In this document: positions 43,150 through 56,330 of the stretch, piece after piece
Numbering within the stretch: the first letter of the stretch is position 1
Layout: each line of letters starts with the position of its first letter
NCBI GenBank assembly: GCA_949987705.1
Contig: OX465281.1
Span: forward strand, 99,852,326-99,916,325
DNA from: Thereva unica
Lineage: Eukaryota > Arthropoda > Insecta > Diptera > Therevidae
Reading direction: 5' to 3'
Length of the DNA: 64,000 nt
The notes under the pieces: model-generated
Told to the model about the DNA's origin: nothing
What the model saw: the letters and a program-made list of their open reading frames with translations, nothing else
Databases searched by the model: none
Made by a program: the position numbers and the translations under genes

Positions 43150-46100
43150 AAACACTTCTTCTTCTTCTTCTTTAACGGCTCTACAACCGGGATCCGGTCC
43201 TGGCCTCGCGCAACTGTTGTCTCCACCGGTCCCGATTCTGAGCCGATGTCATCCAGTTTGGCATCCCTAAACTCTGAGCGTCCTGGTCCACGCCATCCTT
43301 CCAGCGAAGGTTGGGCCTCCCTCGCTGTCGCACCCTATAGGTCTTACCGCAGAGAACTTTCCGAGCAGGCTCATCTTCACCCATACGAGCTAGATGCCCT
43401 GCCCACCGGAGCCTACCGAGCTTTATTTTCTTCACAACATCTATGTCGCGATAGTGCTCGTAGATCTCGTCATTGTAGAGTCTCCGGAATCGTCCTTCCT
43501 CACATACGGGGCCAACAATCCTCCGAAGTATTTTCCTCTCAAACACGCCCAAGAGGTTTGAGTGCTTTTTGCTAAGTACCCACGTTTCGGATGCATATGT
43601 GAGAACGGGTAAGACCATGGTCTTATATAGTAAAAGTTTAGACGTTATGGTTAGATATTTGGATTTGAAGAGCCTTGACAGACTATAGTAGGCTTTGTAG
43701 GCTTTTAGCAGTCGTGGGCGTATTTCTGGTTCCATGATATTGTCGGCTGCTACTATTGACCCAAGGTAGGTAAATGATTTTACCACGTCAAACTCGTGTT
43801 CCGCTACCTTGATTGTGGGACCAATGTTAGGTGTTCTTCCAGACAAGGCCACCATGTACTTTGTTTTGCTTTCGTTAATGTGCAGTCCCAGATTTCCTGC
43901 CGCTTGCTCAATCTGAGTGAAAGCTTCTTGTACAGCTGTTGTTGTTCTTCCAATGATGTCAATGTCGTCTGCGTAAGCCAGTAATTGGGTGGACTTGTGG
44001 AGGATTGTACCCCTTGATGTCACACCCGAATCTCGGATCACTTTCTCCAACGCCAGGTTGAAAAGGAGGCAGGCCAGACCGTCCCCTTGTCGGAGTCCAT
44101 TATAGATGTTGATTGGTCTGGACAGTGTTTCGGATACCTTTACTTGGCTTGACACATTGATCATGGTCAGCCTACATAGTCTTGCCAGTTTGTTGGGGAT
44201 GCCGAATTCTCTCATGGCTTTGTAGAGTTCTACCCTGGCTATGCTATCATAGGCGGCTTTAAAGTCTATGAAGAGGTGTTGAATTGAGTTTTGAAACTCT
44301 AGACATTTTTCCATAGCCTGCCTCAAGGTGCGTATGGGGCCATCCTGTTTTGTAGGATAGCGGAGAATATCTTATACACGGTACTCAACAACGTTATACC
44401 GCGATAATTAGTGCACGCTGTGATATCTCCTTTTTTGTGTACCGGACAGAGGATGCCTTTTCTCCAGTCTTCTGGCATCACTTCCTGCTCCCATACTTGC
44501 ACAATTAATTCATGAATCGCTTGGTGTAATGTAGGCCCTCCATATTTAACCAGCTCCGCTGCGATGCCGTCTGCACCCGAGGCCTTGTTGTTTTTGAGCC
44601 CGCAGATGGCTCTGCTAACTTCTTCTATGCTTGGTGGAGGCAGCATAGCACTGTCATCAGATATTGGTGGAGCCTCCGAATCCTCAGTTAGCTCGCCATT
44701 TAGCAATTCATGAAAGTGCTCTTCCCATCGCTCCAAGATGCCTTTAGGATCGGTGATCAGATTCCCTTCTTTGTCCTTGCAGTATGTGCAACGTGGTGTG
44801 AATTGCGTCATACTGCGGACTCTTTGGTAGAACTCCCGCGCCTGGTGCGGCCGTCGTTGTCTGTACTGTTCTAGCTCACAGACGAGATTTTTTTCCCAGG
44901 CTTCCTTTTTTCGTCTGTGAATTCTCTTTTCTTCTTTTCTGAGCTCTTTATAGTTCTCTTCCCGTGCCCGTGTTCTCTGAGACTGCTGCATGGCTCGGTA
45001 CGCAGCATTCTTACGTTCAGTTGCCAGCTTGCATTCATTATCGAACCAGTCGTTCCGATCTTTACGACTTCTGCCTAAGATGGAATCAGCAGTACTAATG
45101 ACAGTATTTTTAAGGCGGGTCCAGTTCTCGTCGACGCCCGGCATCTCATCCCCAGACTTAGGGCGAGTTCTAATGCATGACCGTAGCTGTTTCTAGCCAT
45201 TTCATTGCGTAGTGCAGCTGTGTTGATTCGAGCCTGATCAGCGGATACAAAGCTTTTCAGCGTTGTAATGCGCTCTCGGAGCACCATACCAACAAGATAG
45301 TGATCCGAGTCGAAGCTGGCACCTCGGTACGTTCGTACCGTCATCAGACCCGAAAGGTGGCGGCGGTCTATCAACACATGATCTATTTGGTTGCGAGTGG
45401 CTCCATCAGGAGATACCCAGGTGGCTTTATGGATATCTTTACGCGCAAATCTAGTACTTGCAACGACCAAGTTCTTACTTGCTGCCATCTCTACAACTCG
45501 CTGCCCATTGTCATTAGTGTTTTTATGCAAGCTGTGGTTGCCGACATATTGCCTGTATATGGGCCCCCGGCATACTTTGGCGTTCAGATCTCCCAGTATG
45601 ATTTTTACATCATACCTGGGGCAGGCATTAAGTTCCCGTTCAACTAATTCGAAGAATTCTTCTTTATCATCATCCGGGGACTCTTCTGTAGGTGCGTGAA
45701 CGTCTATGAGGCTGATGTTCTTAAATTTACCTCGCACACGAAGGAAGCATAGCCTTTCGTTTATTGCTTTAAAGCCGATAATGGTAGGCTTCATTCTTTT
45801 GCTAACCATAAAACCTACTCCTAGAACATGGTGTTTTGTATGACAGCTGTAATATACGTCATACTCAGGTTTTTTGCAAAACACCATTCCCTGTCCACCT
45901 CATCTCCTGAATGGCGGTAATGTCAGCTTTATACTTTGACAGGGTATCGGCTAGATGTTTTGAAGCTCGAGTTCTGTACAGAGTTCGAACGTTCCATGAA
46001 AAAATTCGTAAAGCGTTTTGCCTTTTTCGTTGCCGTGGTCGTCGTCGTTTATTCCAGTATCCGAGGCATGTTGCTCGTTCCGTAATAATTGTTTTTTACG

Positions 46101-46240
46101 GGTGAGGTTATTAGCCTCACGCCAACCTTACTTGGAAGGGACTAGCCCGATCATATTAGCCTATCCTCTCTCATAGAATAGTTACCAGTGGCCACCGCTA
46201 GGAGGTTATGATCGCACTTCCATCAGTGCGAAATAGTTAC
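43150..46240 (-). mobile_element. RTE-type LINE, nearly full length but broken
   Basis: A minus-strand LINE. At the left end, GTTAAAGAAGAAGAAGAAG after the stop codon is its short GAA-repeat tail. At the right, about 46.1-46.24 kb, lies a probable 5' leader with a hairpin (GTGAGG, loop TTATTAG, CCTCAC at 46,102-46,120). Between them are endonuclease and RT in four frame segments. A second short copy of its 3' end sits at 63,203-63,445. The RTE assignment rests on the domain order, missing ORF1, short 3' end and RT motifs. Confidence 0.8.
43181..46020 (-). pseudogene. RTE endonuclease and reverse transcriptase, three breaks
   Basis: Encodes the LINE's nicking and copying enzyme. The endonuclease starts about 46,015 with FSWNVRTLYRTRAS and ADITAIQEMRWTGNG. 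It shifts frame near 45,880, continues with ILGDLNAKVCRGP and FDSDHYLVGM, and shifts again near 45,130. The RT opens with NKASGADGIAAELVKYG and VPVHKKGDI-like sequence, then NYRGITLLSTVYKIFS. At about 44,325 a short deletion removes the stretch between APYA and TLRQAMEK. The rest has FIDFKAAYDSI, GLRQGDGLACLLFN and the catalytic box LLAYADDIDIIGRT, and ends ARTGSRL. It cannot be functional as it stands. Confidence 0.85.
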
Positions 46241-46732
46241 GGCACGTGCATGTTATGCTACATGTTATTCCCCCTATTCCGCTGATGACTGACCACACAT
46301 GATGATAACACTACACTTGGTTAAATGTTTGGAGCAAACCCTTCGCAAACCTGAACAAATTTCGCTACGCCTCTGTTCAAGTTAGACAATGTATATTGTT
46401 GTTGTGGTCAAAGTTTGTTTACATTTGAAATTGTGGAGAAACACTGCGCTTTTAATTTATTTTTATTGACATTAAACGTACTCGCACTTCCAAAAAAACA
46501 ACTGAATATGCAACACGACACCTTATTCTTTGGATTGGAAGGATAAATTTTACACTTAACGAAAATTACTTTCCTATGATAGTGAAAGTTCTCAGCTGCC
46601 TTCTACCGCGTTTTCCACTCCGTTGCTTGACACCCGTGGCGAGAGAGAATTAGAGAGAAAATTTCGTGAGCTCAAGTGCTTCCCTCGAACCCGTATGCAT
46701 GTACGCTATGTTCGGTTCCTTATCTTTGGTGG
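46241..46732. other. Non-coding spacer
   Basis: No gene is seen. It lies between the RTE leader and a small MITE and could include more RTE leader. A purine-rich GCGAGAGAGAATTAGAGAG stretch occurs near 46,640. Confidence 0.35.
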
Positions 46733-46928
46733 TATTCTCGTTGACGAGTGACGTGATTCCGAGGGACGCGGTGGAATGAAACTGTCAATACCTACACATA
46801 TATCGAAGAAAATGTCACTTCACACGCCATTTTCCGATAATTAAATACGAATTTTGTCGATCAATCTGTTAGATTGACCAATTAAGGTCGAAGTGACACA
46901 TCTGTCGCGTCACTCGTCAACGAGAATA
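46733..46928. mobile_element. 196-bp MITE with 24-bp terminal inverted repeats
   Basis: The left end TATTCTCGTTGACGAGTGAC and its next bases are mirrored at 46905-46928 with one mismatch over 24 bp. If the outer TA is the target duplication, the element proper begins TTCTCGTTGACGAG and is flanked by TA on both sides, as for Tc1/mariner-type MITEs. It has inserted beside a Helitron helicase remnant. There is no coding capacity. Confidence 0.75.
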
Positions 46929-47240
46929 AGACTGCTTCTCTATTCAAAGACTGGAAACTGCAATCTTTTATACTCAAATGGCATATCTGTTGAAATCATA
47001 GGAATTCGAGGCAATAGCACACCTTCTCCTTTGAATTTACCATTCAATATTGTTGCTTCGATGATGTTGTTCATTCATTTTTCGGTTGCGAGTCTCGTTC
47101 TGTTGCAGAATCGTGGCGGATCAATGTTGCGAAGCAGAATGACTGGTACACCAATTTTCAAAAGTTAAAACATGTGGTGGCAAGCCTGCCATTCGGAATT
47201 AAACTGGATAATTGACAATTTCGTCTTGATTCATCATACA
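46929..47240 (-). pseudogene. Helitron Pif1-like helicase, C-terminal remnant
   Basis: On the minus strand this reads IGVPVILLRNIDPPRFCNRT and then RLATEK, followed by MNNIIEATILNGKFKGEGVL and LPRIPMISTDMPFEYKRLQF. That is the conserved C-terminal segment of Helitron Rep/Helicase proteins, a Pif1-type helicase used in rolling-circle transposition. Stops interrupt it (for example before MNNII), and it ends where the MITE at 46733-46928 begins. It is a dead fragment. Confidence 0.75.
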
Positions 47241-48290
47241 ATCCAGGGAGACTATACAAGGAGGTATAATTCTTATGGGGAAAATAACCGGAAATGGATG
47301 AGTAGCAGAAACTAAACTTCTAGCTCATTTTTAGCCACAGATGTCGCCTAAAGCTGACGTGTCCCACATGAAGTTAGCTGAATTTTACCCGAAAATGAAG
47401 CAATGCAAAAAAAATTCATTGGAAACTAATAAAAATTCATTGGAAAATTCATAAATTGGTTAAATACGAAAAATCGCATCAATTTAAATCCAATTTAGAA
47501 GCTGATTTTTTAAGTTAGGCGTAAACATATAATATCTTAGTAGTTAACGGACTTTGCCATCAACCGGATGAATATACTCGGCCATGTTTTTTGGGATACA
47601 TATGACTGTGGCGCCCTTATTAATCAAACGAAAATTGACAACACGGAGTTATATCTCCTTGTATAGTCTTCATGATTGTGCTCCTCGACCCTCGATATGG
47701 GTATCAAATGAAAGGGTATCACAAGCAGAATACAATTATCTATGTGCCGTTATTCAAAATTCAAAATGGCCGTCATTACAAAATGGCGGACTACTTATTT
47801 CCTGACAACCCACTTGATATGGGTATCAAATAAGGCACTAGCAATAAGTTTCGGTGTTAATAAAATAAGAATATAGGTAAACAGTCTCCCGGTAAGACCA
47901 AAAACTTGAACCCATAATCCAATAATCCAATTCTAGGCCTCAAAGAGATCTATCTAAATGTTTAGGTTCGCCAAAGTTAACGTAATATATAAAGCCTTTT
48001 TCTTTTTGTTAGAATTTATGTGGTTAGGGCTGCCTATGGTCCGATATGTACTTAGGCACCAATGAATAGTTCTTTGAGGTCTACAATTGGAATGAAATTA
48101 TAAGATGCAGATCGACGACCTGCCACATAGCTCAGAGGTCGCTATTATGAACCGACTACAGAAGAAATCTCTGTGCCATTGATAAATCAACTATGTAATA
48201 ACCGGCACATAATATTTTTTAGACAGGATAACAAATAACAATGATACGCAGAGATTCACATATAATGCCATACATAGTAATATCCCTTAA
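47241..48290. repeat. Helitron-associated non-coding sequence
   Basis: At about 47,685-47,850 are pieces of both satellite types seen later: GATATGGGTATCAAATGAAA (as in the array at 62.4-64 kb) and AAATTCAAAATGGCC/AAATGGCGGACTA (as in the 108-bp array at 57.8-59.6 kb). No gene is supported. Confidence 0.5.
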
Positions 48291-48329
48291 TATTTGTTTA
48301 TTGGCAAAAATGATATAATTTTACAGTCT

Positions 48330-48740
48330 ACGCGAATGAAATGCTGTCACTGCGAGATGTTGTTCTTTCAGTTGGTGGAAATACTAGGGATTATTATGGT
48401 TTGCCATTTCCAGAAATAATCGGTGAGTCTGATAATGAAAACAGAGAATATAGAGAACACAATGAACCAAAGCTAAACAAAGAATAAACGCATCATCAGC
48501 AGCGTCAATACGGGGGAATTTTTAAGTCCCACCAGGAGGCACTGGCATGGCTTTCTTAACTAATCTCATATTGGACAAAATACGTGTAGATAAAAGGGTT
48601 ACCGCAGCAAGGTCATTAGCAGAGATTGTGGCGTAAAGTTGCCACGTCAAGCAAAAACAGCTTATTTTATGTTTATGACACCGATCGAAGAAGATCATAT
48701 GGAAAATCCTGCGTGGAACAAATCTAAAAACCGCCACAAA
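48330..48740 (+). pseudogene. Helitron Pif1-like helicase, Walker A region remnant
   Basis: On the plus strand DVVLSVGGNTRDYYGLPFPE and NEPKLNKE precede a stop at about 48,485. Then comes a decayed Walker A, PGGTGMAFLTNLILDKIR (about 48,528), where the usual Lys and Thr of GGTGKT are replaced by Met and Ala. This order is characteristic of Helitron helicases. The fragment has stops and a destroyed ATP-binding loop, so it cannot be active. It lies in opposite orientation to the C-terminal fragment at 46.9-47.2 kb. Confidence 0.65.
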
Positions 48741-49440
48741 GCTAAAGTTTTATAAGAATGCATGATGGTTGGCTAGGAATGGGAAGCTGCACTTTGGTAA
48801 ATATAGTATCTGTTGAAACCGTTACCACAACAATGCAAAATTTAAGAAAAAAACAAAAATTACTACAGTTGTTTCGACCGATACGCGGGCCGATAAAATA
48901 AGTAAATGCATGTCTAAAATGATCACTAAACATAAACTCAGAATTCAGTACTATTCTTACATATGATATAGAATTTTTTTTAAGATTAATGATAATCATG
49001 ATATTAAGCTGCTGGTTGCTCTTTGAAAGTTCGTAATAGACACGGGAATTTTGATGAGCGACATTTATGATTTTTTGCAAAATATCAACTCAACTAAGTC
49101 GACTCAATTAGTGTCGCAAACGTTGTACCTAATACTTAGAAGTGAAACATCGGGTATCGTTTATAACCAAGCGTTACGGTGAATTGCTACCCTTGCATTA
49201 ATATGCACATTTTTCTAGTGTCAGTGCCGTGCCGGCGGTATGATCAGCTGCTAAAACAAGAAACGACGAAACACGAAAACGCAAAACAGCAACGGCATTT
49301 TCAGGATCAAATCAGTAGTGGCCTATTATAATATTGCCAATGTTCGCCTCATGCTGAAATGCATTTACTCGATTTTTTAGGGGCGCCAAATAGTGAATTT
49401 TTGAGCTGCACTGCGGCAATTTTTCAAAATTGATGACGTT
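48741..49440. other. Non-coding Helitron interior or spacer
   Basis: No supported gene. It lies between the helicase remnant and a Helitron 3' end at 49,627 and may be decayed Helitron DNA. Confidence 0.35.
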
Positions 49441-49539
49441 TTTAAAGCTTTTTTGGGAAAAAATGTTGAGGTCACCAAGGAGCAAGTTCTGCATAAGGTC
49501 CCAATTACCTGGGAAAGTTATTTTGCAGATTTGTTTTTT

Positions 49540-49627
49540 GTTTCATTATACCCTTATCTTATCCCGGGCTATGCACACACAATTCCTTTTATTAAAAGGC
49601 GTTGCAACGCACGCGGGTATTTGCTAG
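49540..49627 (+). mobile_element. Helitron 3' terminus
   Basis: The sequence CCTTTTATTAAAAGG, then GCGTTGCAACGC and GGGTATTTGCTAG forms short hairpins a few bases before CTAG (49624-49627), followed by T. A hairpin and a CTRR end are the 3' signature of Helitrons. The matching 5' end was not located. Confidence 0.65.
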
Positions 49628-50630
49628 TCCAACATAAATTTCAAAGTAACATCGGCTACATATAAATTAGTGTCTTCATTGCAGTGTTTCATCGGCTAAC
49701 TTATTCGGTTGCGGGCTTGAGATTATATTTGATAGTAATCTTACTTTCCTGTCATTAAAATCTAAGTCCAGTTTCAAATCTATAAGACTTTTTCGACCGC
49801 ATCTTTATGCAATAAAAAATTTTATTCCGAATTTTGTAAAATATGTTCCTTAGAGCCAGTAGTTTATTGATATATTTCAAAATTATCGTATTCAATGGTC
49901 AAATTATCAAAATCAGAAGCTAGTAAGTAGCAAATTAGCATTATATTCATCATCATCCTGAACAGCTGGTGTGCTTTTGCTTATATTGTAAAGAGCTTTT
50001 AGTATTGCAAGTTGCAGTCCACGTACAAAACATTTTATCATACATAAAATTAATAATTAGGTGTATTGCTGTTGCTTATACTTATCATTTTTGGAACGAA
50101 GTTCCTTAACGCGGCTTGCGGGTAGAGTGAATTGGGAGAAATCGTCACGTAACAAAATGCGATATTTTGTGTATGTATGCGTGCGAGTATCGATCCCAGT
50201 AGGCAATTTGTGAATTTATTAAATCAGAATGCAGTGTTTTTCTTTAGAAATTGGAATCAATTTGCACCGATAGCTATGGGAAGAAATGATAATGCAAAGT
50301 GTCATGCATGACGAACGTGCACACTTTTTGCATTGGTCATTATCGAGGATAGATGCTTATGCTTTCTTGTCTGTCTGTTTGTCCGGTACAAATCGATTTT
50401 TTTAATACTTCTGGTTACCCGATCACCCTGAAATTTTGCACACAACTTCAGCTCCGATGACAATGCACTATGGTATACCAATTATACCGTTAGATTCATG
50501 GCCGTAGCCTCAAGAGGACGGATTACTGTTTTCTTCAAGGAACAAATTTTGCAATCGATTTTACAAATACTTCCGGGTATTCTATCATGCTGAAATTTTG
50601 CACACTGCTTTAGCTCCCATGACAATGCAA
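49628..50630. other. Non-coding, Helitron-like fragments
   Basis: No gene is seen. About 50,380-50,620 repeats a motif twice (CACCCTGAAATTTTGCACAC, then AGCTCCGATGACAATGCA), which looks like a short decayed tandem unit of Helitron interior. The remainder is AT-rich. Confidence 0.4.
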
Positions 50631-51727
50631 TCTTACTAATATTATAAACGTGAATGTTTGTATGTATGTTTGTTACTCTTTCACGCAAAAACTACTGAAT
50701 GGATTTTAATGAAACTTTACAATAATATAGCTCATACTTCAGAATAACATATAGGCTATAATTTATAAAAAAATTCAACATGGCCGCCGAAAACTCAAAA
50801 TGGCCACGCAAATTGTGTTCCGATTTCAATGAAAGTTGGTATATAGAGGTTTTTAAGGTCGCTAATAACGAATTTGTGGTCAAAACTTATAAATTCAAAA
50901 TGGCCGTGCCAATATGGCCGACGAATTTGCCAATTGTGTTCCGATTCCAATGAAAATCGAAATCTGGCGGATTTTAAGGTTGCAAATAACGAATTTATGA
51001 TCAAAACTTATAAATTCAAAATGGCGGACGAATTTTTCCAATTGTATTCCGATTCCAATGAAAGTGAATATCTAGGGGTTTCTAAGGTTGCAAATAACGA
51101 ATTTATGATCAAAACTTATAAATTCAAAATGGCCGCGCCAATATGGCCGACGAATTTTTCCAATTGTATTCCGATTGCAATGAAAATCGGTATCTGGGGG
51201 CTTTTAGGGCAAACAACGAATTTATGATCAAAGCTTATAAATTCAAAATTGCGGGTCCAATATGACGCACGAAAACTTCCCAAGCCACATTCTGAAATGT
51301 AGTAAATTTCTAAAATTCCCTCTAACCAGTATAGAAACAGTAAAAACGGTAGGAAGAGTCGAAGTTTGCAAATTTGTGCGCCCCTACATTGTCATCACGA
51401 GGTTAAACGATGTCATCTATCGCTTCCAAAAAGTTCGATCGGAAAAAACGGGACCTGGAGGAAGCTGTGTTCGGGACGAATACTGAGTAAGAAGGGAGCA
51501 GTGTAACGGCTAACCGAAAAGAGAAAGTTAAAATTCCAATTCACCGAGAAGTTACATGTTTAGATGCATCTACTTGAATACATAACGCTGTTCTTATTGA
51601 ATCACCGATAAGATTGGGAAGACGGAATTTTTTTCCAGATTTATTGTTTTTTTTTCCTACCGCGTACAACGCACACATAATTTTTTTTTTATTTAAAAGC
51701 CTTGCAACGCACACAGGTTTTTTGCTA
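50631..51727 (+). mobile_element. Non-autonomous Helitron with internal tandem repeats
   Basis: The 5' end TCTTACTAATATTATAAACG, followed by GAATGTTTGTATGTATGTTT, is the start of a widespread insect Helitron type. The 3' end near 51,727 (GCCTTGCAACGCACACAGG, TTTTTTGCTAT) resembles the terminus at 49,627 with the last base decayed. The interior (50,770-51,260) holds four to five diverged copies of an approximately 110-bp unit (AAATTCAAAATGGCC, CAATTGTATTCCGATTCCAA), related to the 108-bp minisatellite at 57.8-59.6 kb. A Gypsy 3' remnant lies inside it. Confidence 0.65.
51330..51510 (+). pseudogene. Gypsy integrase C-terminal (GPY/F) remnant with PPT and LTR start
   Basis: Reads RPYIVITRLNDVIYRFQKVR and then VRDEY, followed by a stop, AGAAGGGAGCAG and TGTAACGGC. 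The order matches the tail of the Gypsy element at 36.0-36.2 kb (YKILTRINDVVYRTQ, TVRDEQS, a G-rich polypurine tract, then the LTR TGT). It is a decayed relic of a related element. Confidence 0.65.
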
Positions 51728-51734
51728 TAGGCTA

Positions 51735-51860
51735 TCTTACTAATATTATAAACGCGAATGTTTGTATGTATGTTTGTTACTCTTTCAAGCAAAATAGAAT
51801 AGATTTTAAAGAAACTTTACAATAATATAGCTCATGCTTCAGAATAACATATAGGCTATC
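51735..51860 (+). mobile_element. Second Helitron 5' end, truncated
   Basis: TCTTACTAATATTATAAACG begins again at 51735, eight bases after the end of the previous copy, and matches 50631 onward for about 125 bp (to AACATATAGGCTAT) before the similarity stops. It is a head-to-tail neighbour, truncated downstream. Confidence 0.65.
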
Positions 51861-53050
51861 TCGAAACCTTCGGGTAGCTGTAGTGTACTGATATAGAAAA
51901 ATCCGAAACTTTTGTATGGGAGGTATTCTTCAAATTTCTGCTAAAGAAGTCAGATCCATTTTGTTTTGGTTTTTCCGAAAAAAATACGATTTCCAAAGTT
52001 TCAGATCGATCAGAGTTTTTTTACGGATAGTTGCCGTACAATTTTGTTGAAAAAATCAGATTTATCGCGAAGGACGCGGTTCTCTGAACTTGGATTGAAG
52101 TAACTTCGGCTGCATGTGCCTGATTTTAGCAATATATGGCTTAAATGAAAGGTCTCGAAACCACAAAGACGACAAATTCAATAATCAGATGTTCGTCGCT
52201 TTTTCTTTTTGAGCTATGGTACCTGGAAATTTACATAGATTTCAAGGTGCTTGATTTTTCAACATACAATAATTTTGCATGGGACATATTTTTTTTCATA
52301 TTTCTTACGGAAAAATTACTCTTTATCATGCCGTTAAATGTTTGAAAAGTTCGCCCAATGTTGCCAAACGTTGCTTATTGAACGTATTAACTGTCTCCAT
52401 TCATAGTGTGAAGTGTGACATCATCGGGAATTGCATCAACGCTACTTGATGGTGGATGTTTAGTGTATTGAGCACCCAAGTTCCTATTGAATTTGAACCA
52501 GAGAGAAACACCTACATGTAACATCAGTAAAAACTCCCGTATTGCCACATCCGTGCAAAATTATTATTTTGGAGCGAATGCACCATGGCCTATAAAAAAT
52601 AGGTCGAAGCGCATGACAGGGCTTTTCAAGATTTCCGAGGAAAACCTAATCCATGGTAGGCGCTCTGACACTACTTGCTCAACTTTGCCTGGTATACTTC
52701 GATCAAAGCCTGCAAATGAGCTGAACGGATGCATGATTGAAAGCATCACATCTATGGAACAGTATTGAAAAAACCAACTTTTGGTCGTTTCAAATAGCGA
52801 AATTTCAATCGATAGCATCGATATTATTCGGAATCAAAAATACGAAAATGGCTCCTACTGTATATTAAAATTCTTATCACCTCAACTGCAAAATAAACGG
52901 AAGCTATAGCGCGTACCAAAAGAATTGGAAATATAAACACAGGCGGCGAACTGACAATTTCACACCCATTAAAATTTCGTGTATGGATAAAGTTCAAGCG
53001 GACGTGCATTGTAATTTCTTCTTCGAAATTCATTTACGGGCAAAAACACT
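51861..53050. other. Non-coding stretch, no recognised gene
   Basis: A plus-strand frame at 52,487-52,768 is open for 93 codons but shows no recognised domain, and its opposite strand is open as well. I see no support for calling it a gene. Confidence 0.35.
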
Positions 53051-53899
53051 CCCTCATAGCATCTGACCACGACAAGAGTGGCAGTGAGACCGCTGAATTG
53101 TGATTAGGGATAAAAATGAGCAAGTGATTTGGGTTTTTAAACGAACGGAGGTACACTTTTCTTTACGAATGTACTTGCATCCCGGGATTTGAGACTCTCA
53201 GTGCCCATCACTGACATATAAAATGGACTGCTGATCAGGAAATTTTGATGGCACCAATTCGTTCCATATGCTGCGCACCTTTTTCCACTGCATGAAAACA
53301 CGGAAATCACTTTTTTATTTTGAATTCGCACTTAAAAGACTAAAACAAGAGACCAATTTTGTTAAAAAAAATAATAAACACTATTTTCACTTGTCTCACC
53401 TTTTGAAATGCTTTTTTTCACTAATTACAAAAATTAATGTTCAATTGGCAGAAGTTCTCAACGCCTGTTTTAGCCACTGACATTCTATATGACAGCGATT
53501 TCAACAAATTCCGGGGCTTATGGGGAAAAGAGCAAGAGATATAAAAATCACTATAGTCATCTATTTTTTTCATAATATTCTGACATTTGCAAAAGGGAAA
53601 ATATGAAATCAGGTATGGCAACTTTAAAACTTTAACTATCGTTATGGCAGTTTTTTTTAAATTGCGTTTAAAACACGTTAGAATTTTATTGAACATTTTT
53701 TTCAAGTGGGCGGAAGTTTTGGTTTTTTTAAAACGTGGAAAAAATTGGAAATTTGAATATAAATAAAAATTAATTGTCTGAAAAAATATTTTATACAAAA
53801 AAATGTGTGTTAAAAAACTGAAGACAAACGGAAAACAAAAGCCTTGAAATGTTTCTTGTCACTTAATTTTATGTTTTAATGGAATTCAAAGTATTTTCT
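53051..53899. repeat. MITE-like dispersed repeat and AT-rich tail
   Basis: About 53,200-53,280 (CACTGACATATAAAATGGAC, GGCACCAATTCGTTCCATA) and 53,450-53,570 (TCAACGCCTG, CACTGACATTCTATATGACA, CTTATGGGGAAAAGAGCAA) belong to the family found inverted at 39,541-40,000. The remainder to 53,899 is AT-rich without genes. It is the downstream flank of the NAA80-like gene. Confidence 0.5.
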
Positions 53900-53902
53900 T
53901 CA

Positions 53903-55863
<1,961 letters not shown>

Positions 55864-56330
55864 CTAGTGGGCGAGCCTAAAAAATATATTTATATTTAGA
55901 AAAGATCGTGTTAAAAGAGAAATATTTATTGTAACAAACCAATCTCCTATGTCTAAGTTTAAAGTCAAGCTTCCTTCGACATCTTCGCCCCATTTTAAGT
56001 ATCCAAGGAATCCAGCAAATATGAACAGAGATGAAACTGCGGTCATTCCAACATTTAGTACACCCAGTGGGCTATCGAATTTCTTTGGTAATAACATAGA
56101 GTTCTTTAGTGGTAAAACCAAGGCAATGCCTTCGAAGGCAAAGATTGCTGTTCCAAAGTAAAGCGCCAGCTGTTCGCCATTGGTAAAGAAGTTTCGCTCA
56201 GTTGGTGATGACCTTTGAAGTCATAGTACATGGTGATTGTGATGCCTGATATCATGCAAATATTGGCGATTACTGAAATTGGTGCCAAGTATTTTAGATT
56301 GGTTATCAGTGATGGCAGGAGAATTGGGCC
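55864..56330 (-). pseudogene. SLC36-like proton-coupled amino-acid transporter fragment, frameshifted
   Basis: Part of a multi-pass membrane transporter of the AAAP/SLC36 (pathetic-like) family, which moves small amino acids with protons across plasma or lysosomal membranes. On the minus strand the order is LLPSLITNLKYLAPISVIAN and CMISGITITMYYDFKG, then, after a frame change near 56,190, GEQLALYFGTAIFAFEGIAL and VLPLKNSMLLPKKFDSPLGV, then LFIFAGFLGYLKWGEDVEGS and LTLNLDIGD. These are the conserved core helices. The N-terminal half and the C-terminal helices are absent. The frameshift and missing parts suggest a pseudogene fragment; a sequencing indel plus unrecognised exons is the alternative. 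Confidence 0.75.

Noticed and set aside
52487..52818. Open frames on both strands (93 and 84 codons)
   Set aside because: No domain, signal peptide or splice context; an open frame of this length is expected by chance in a window of this size.
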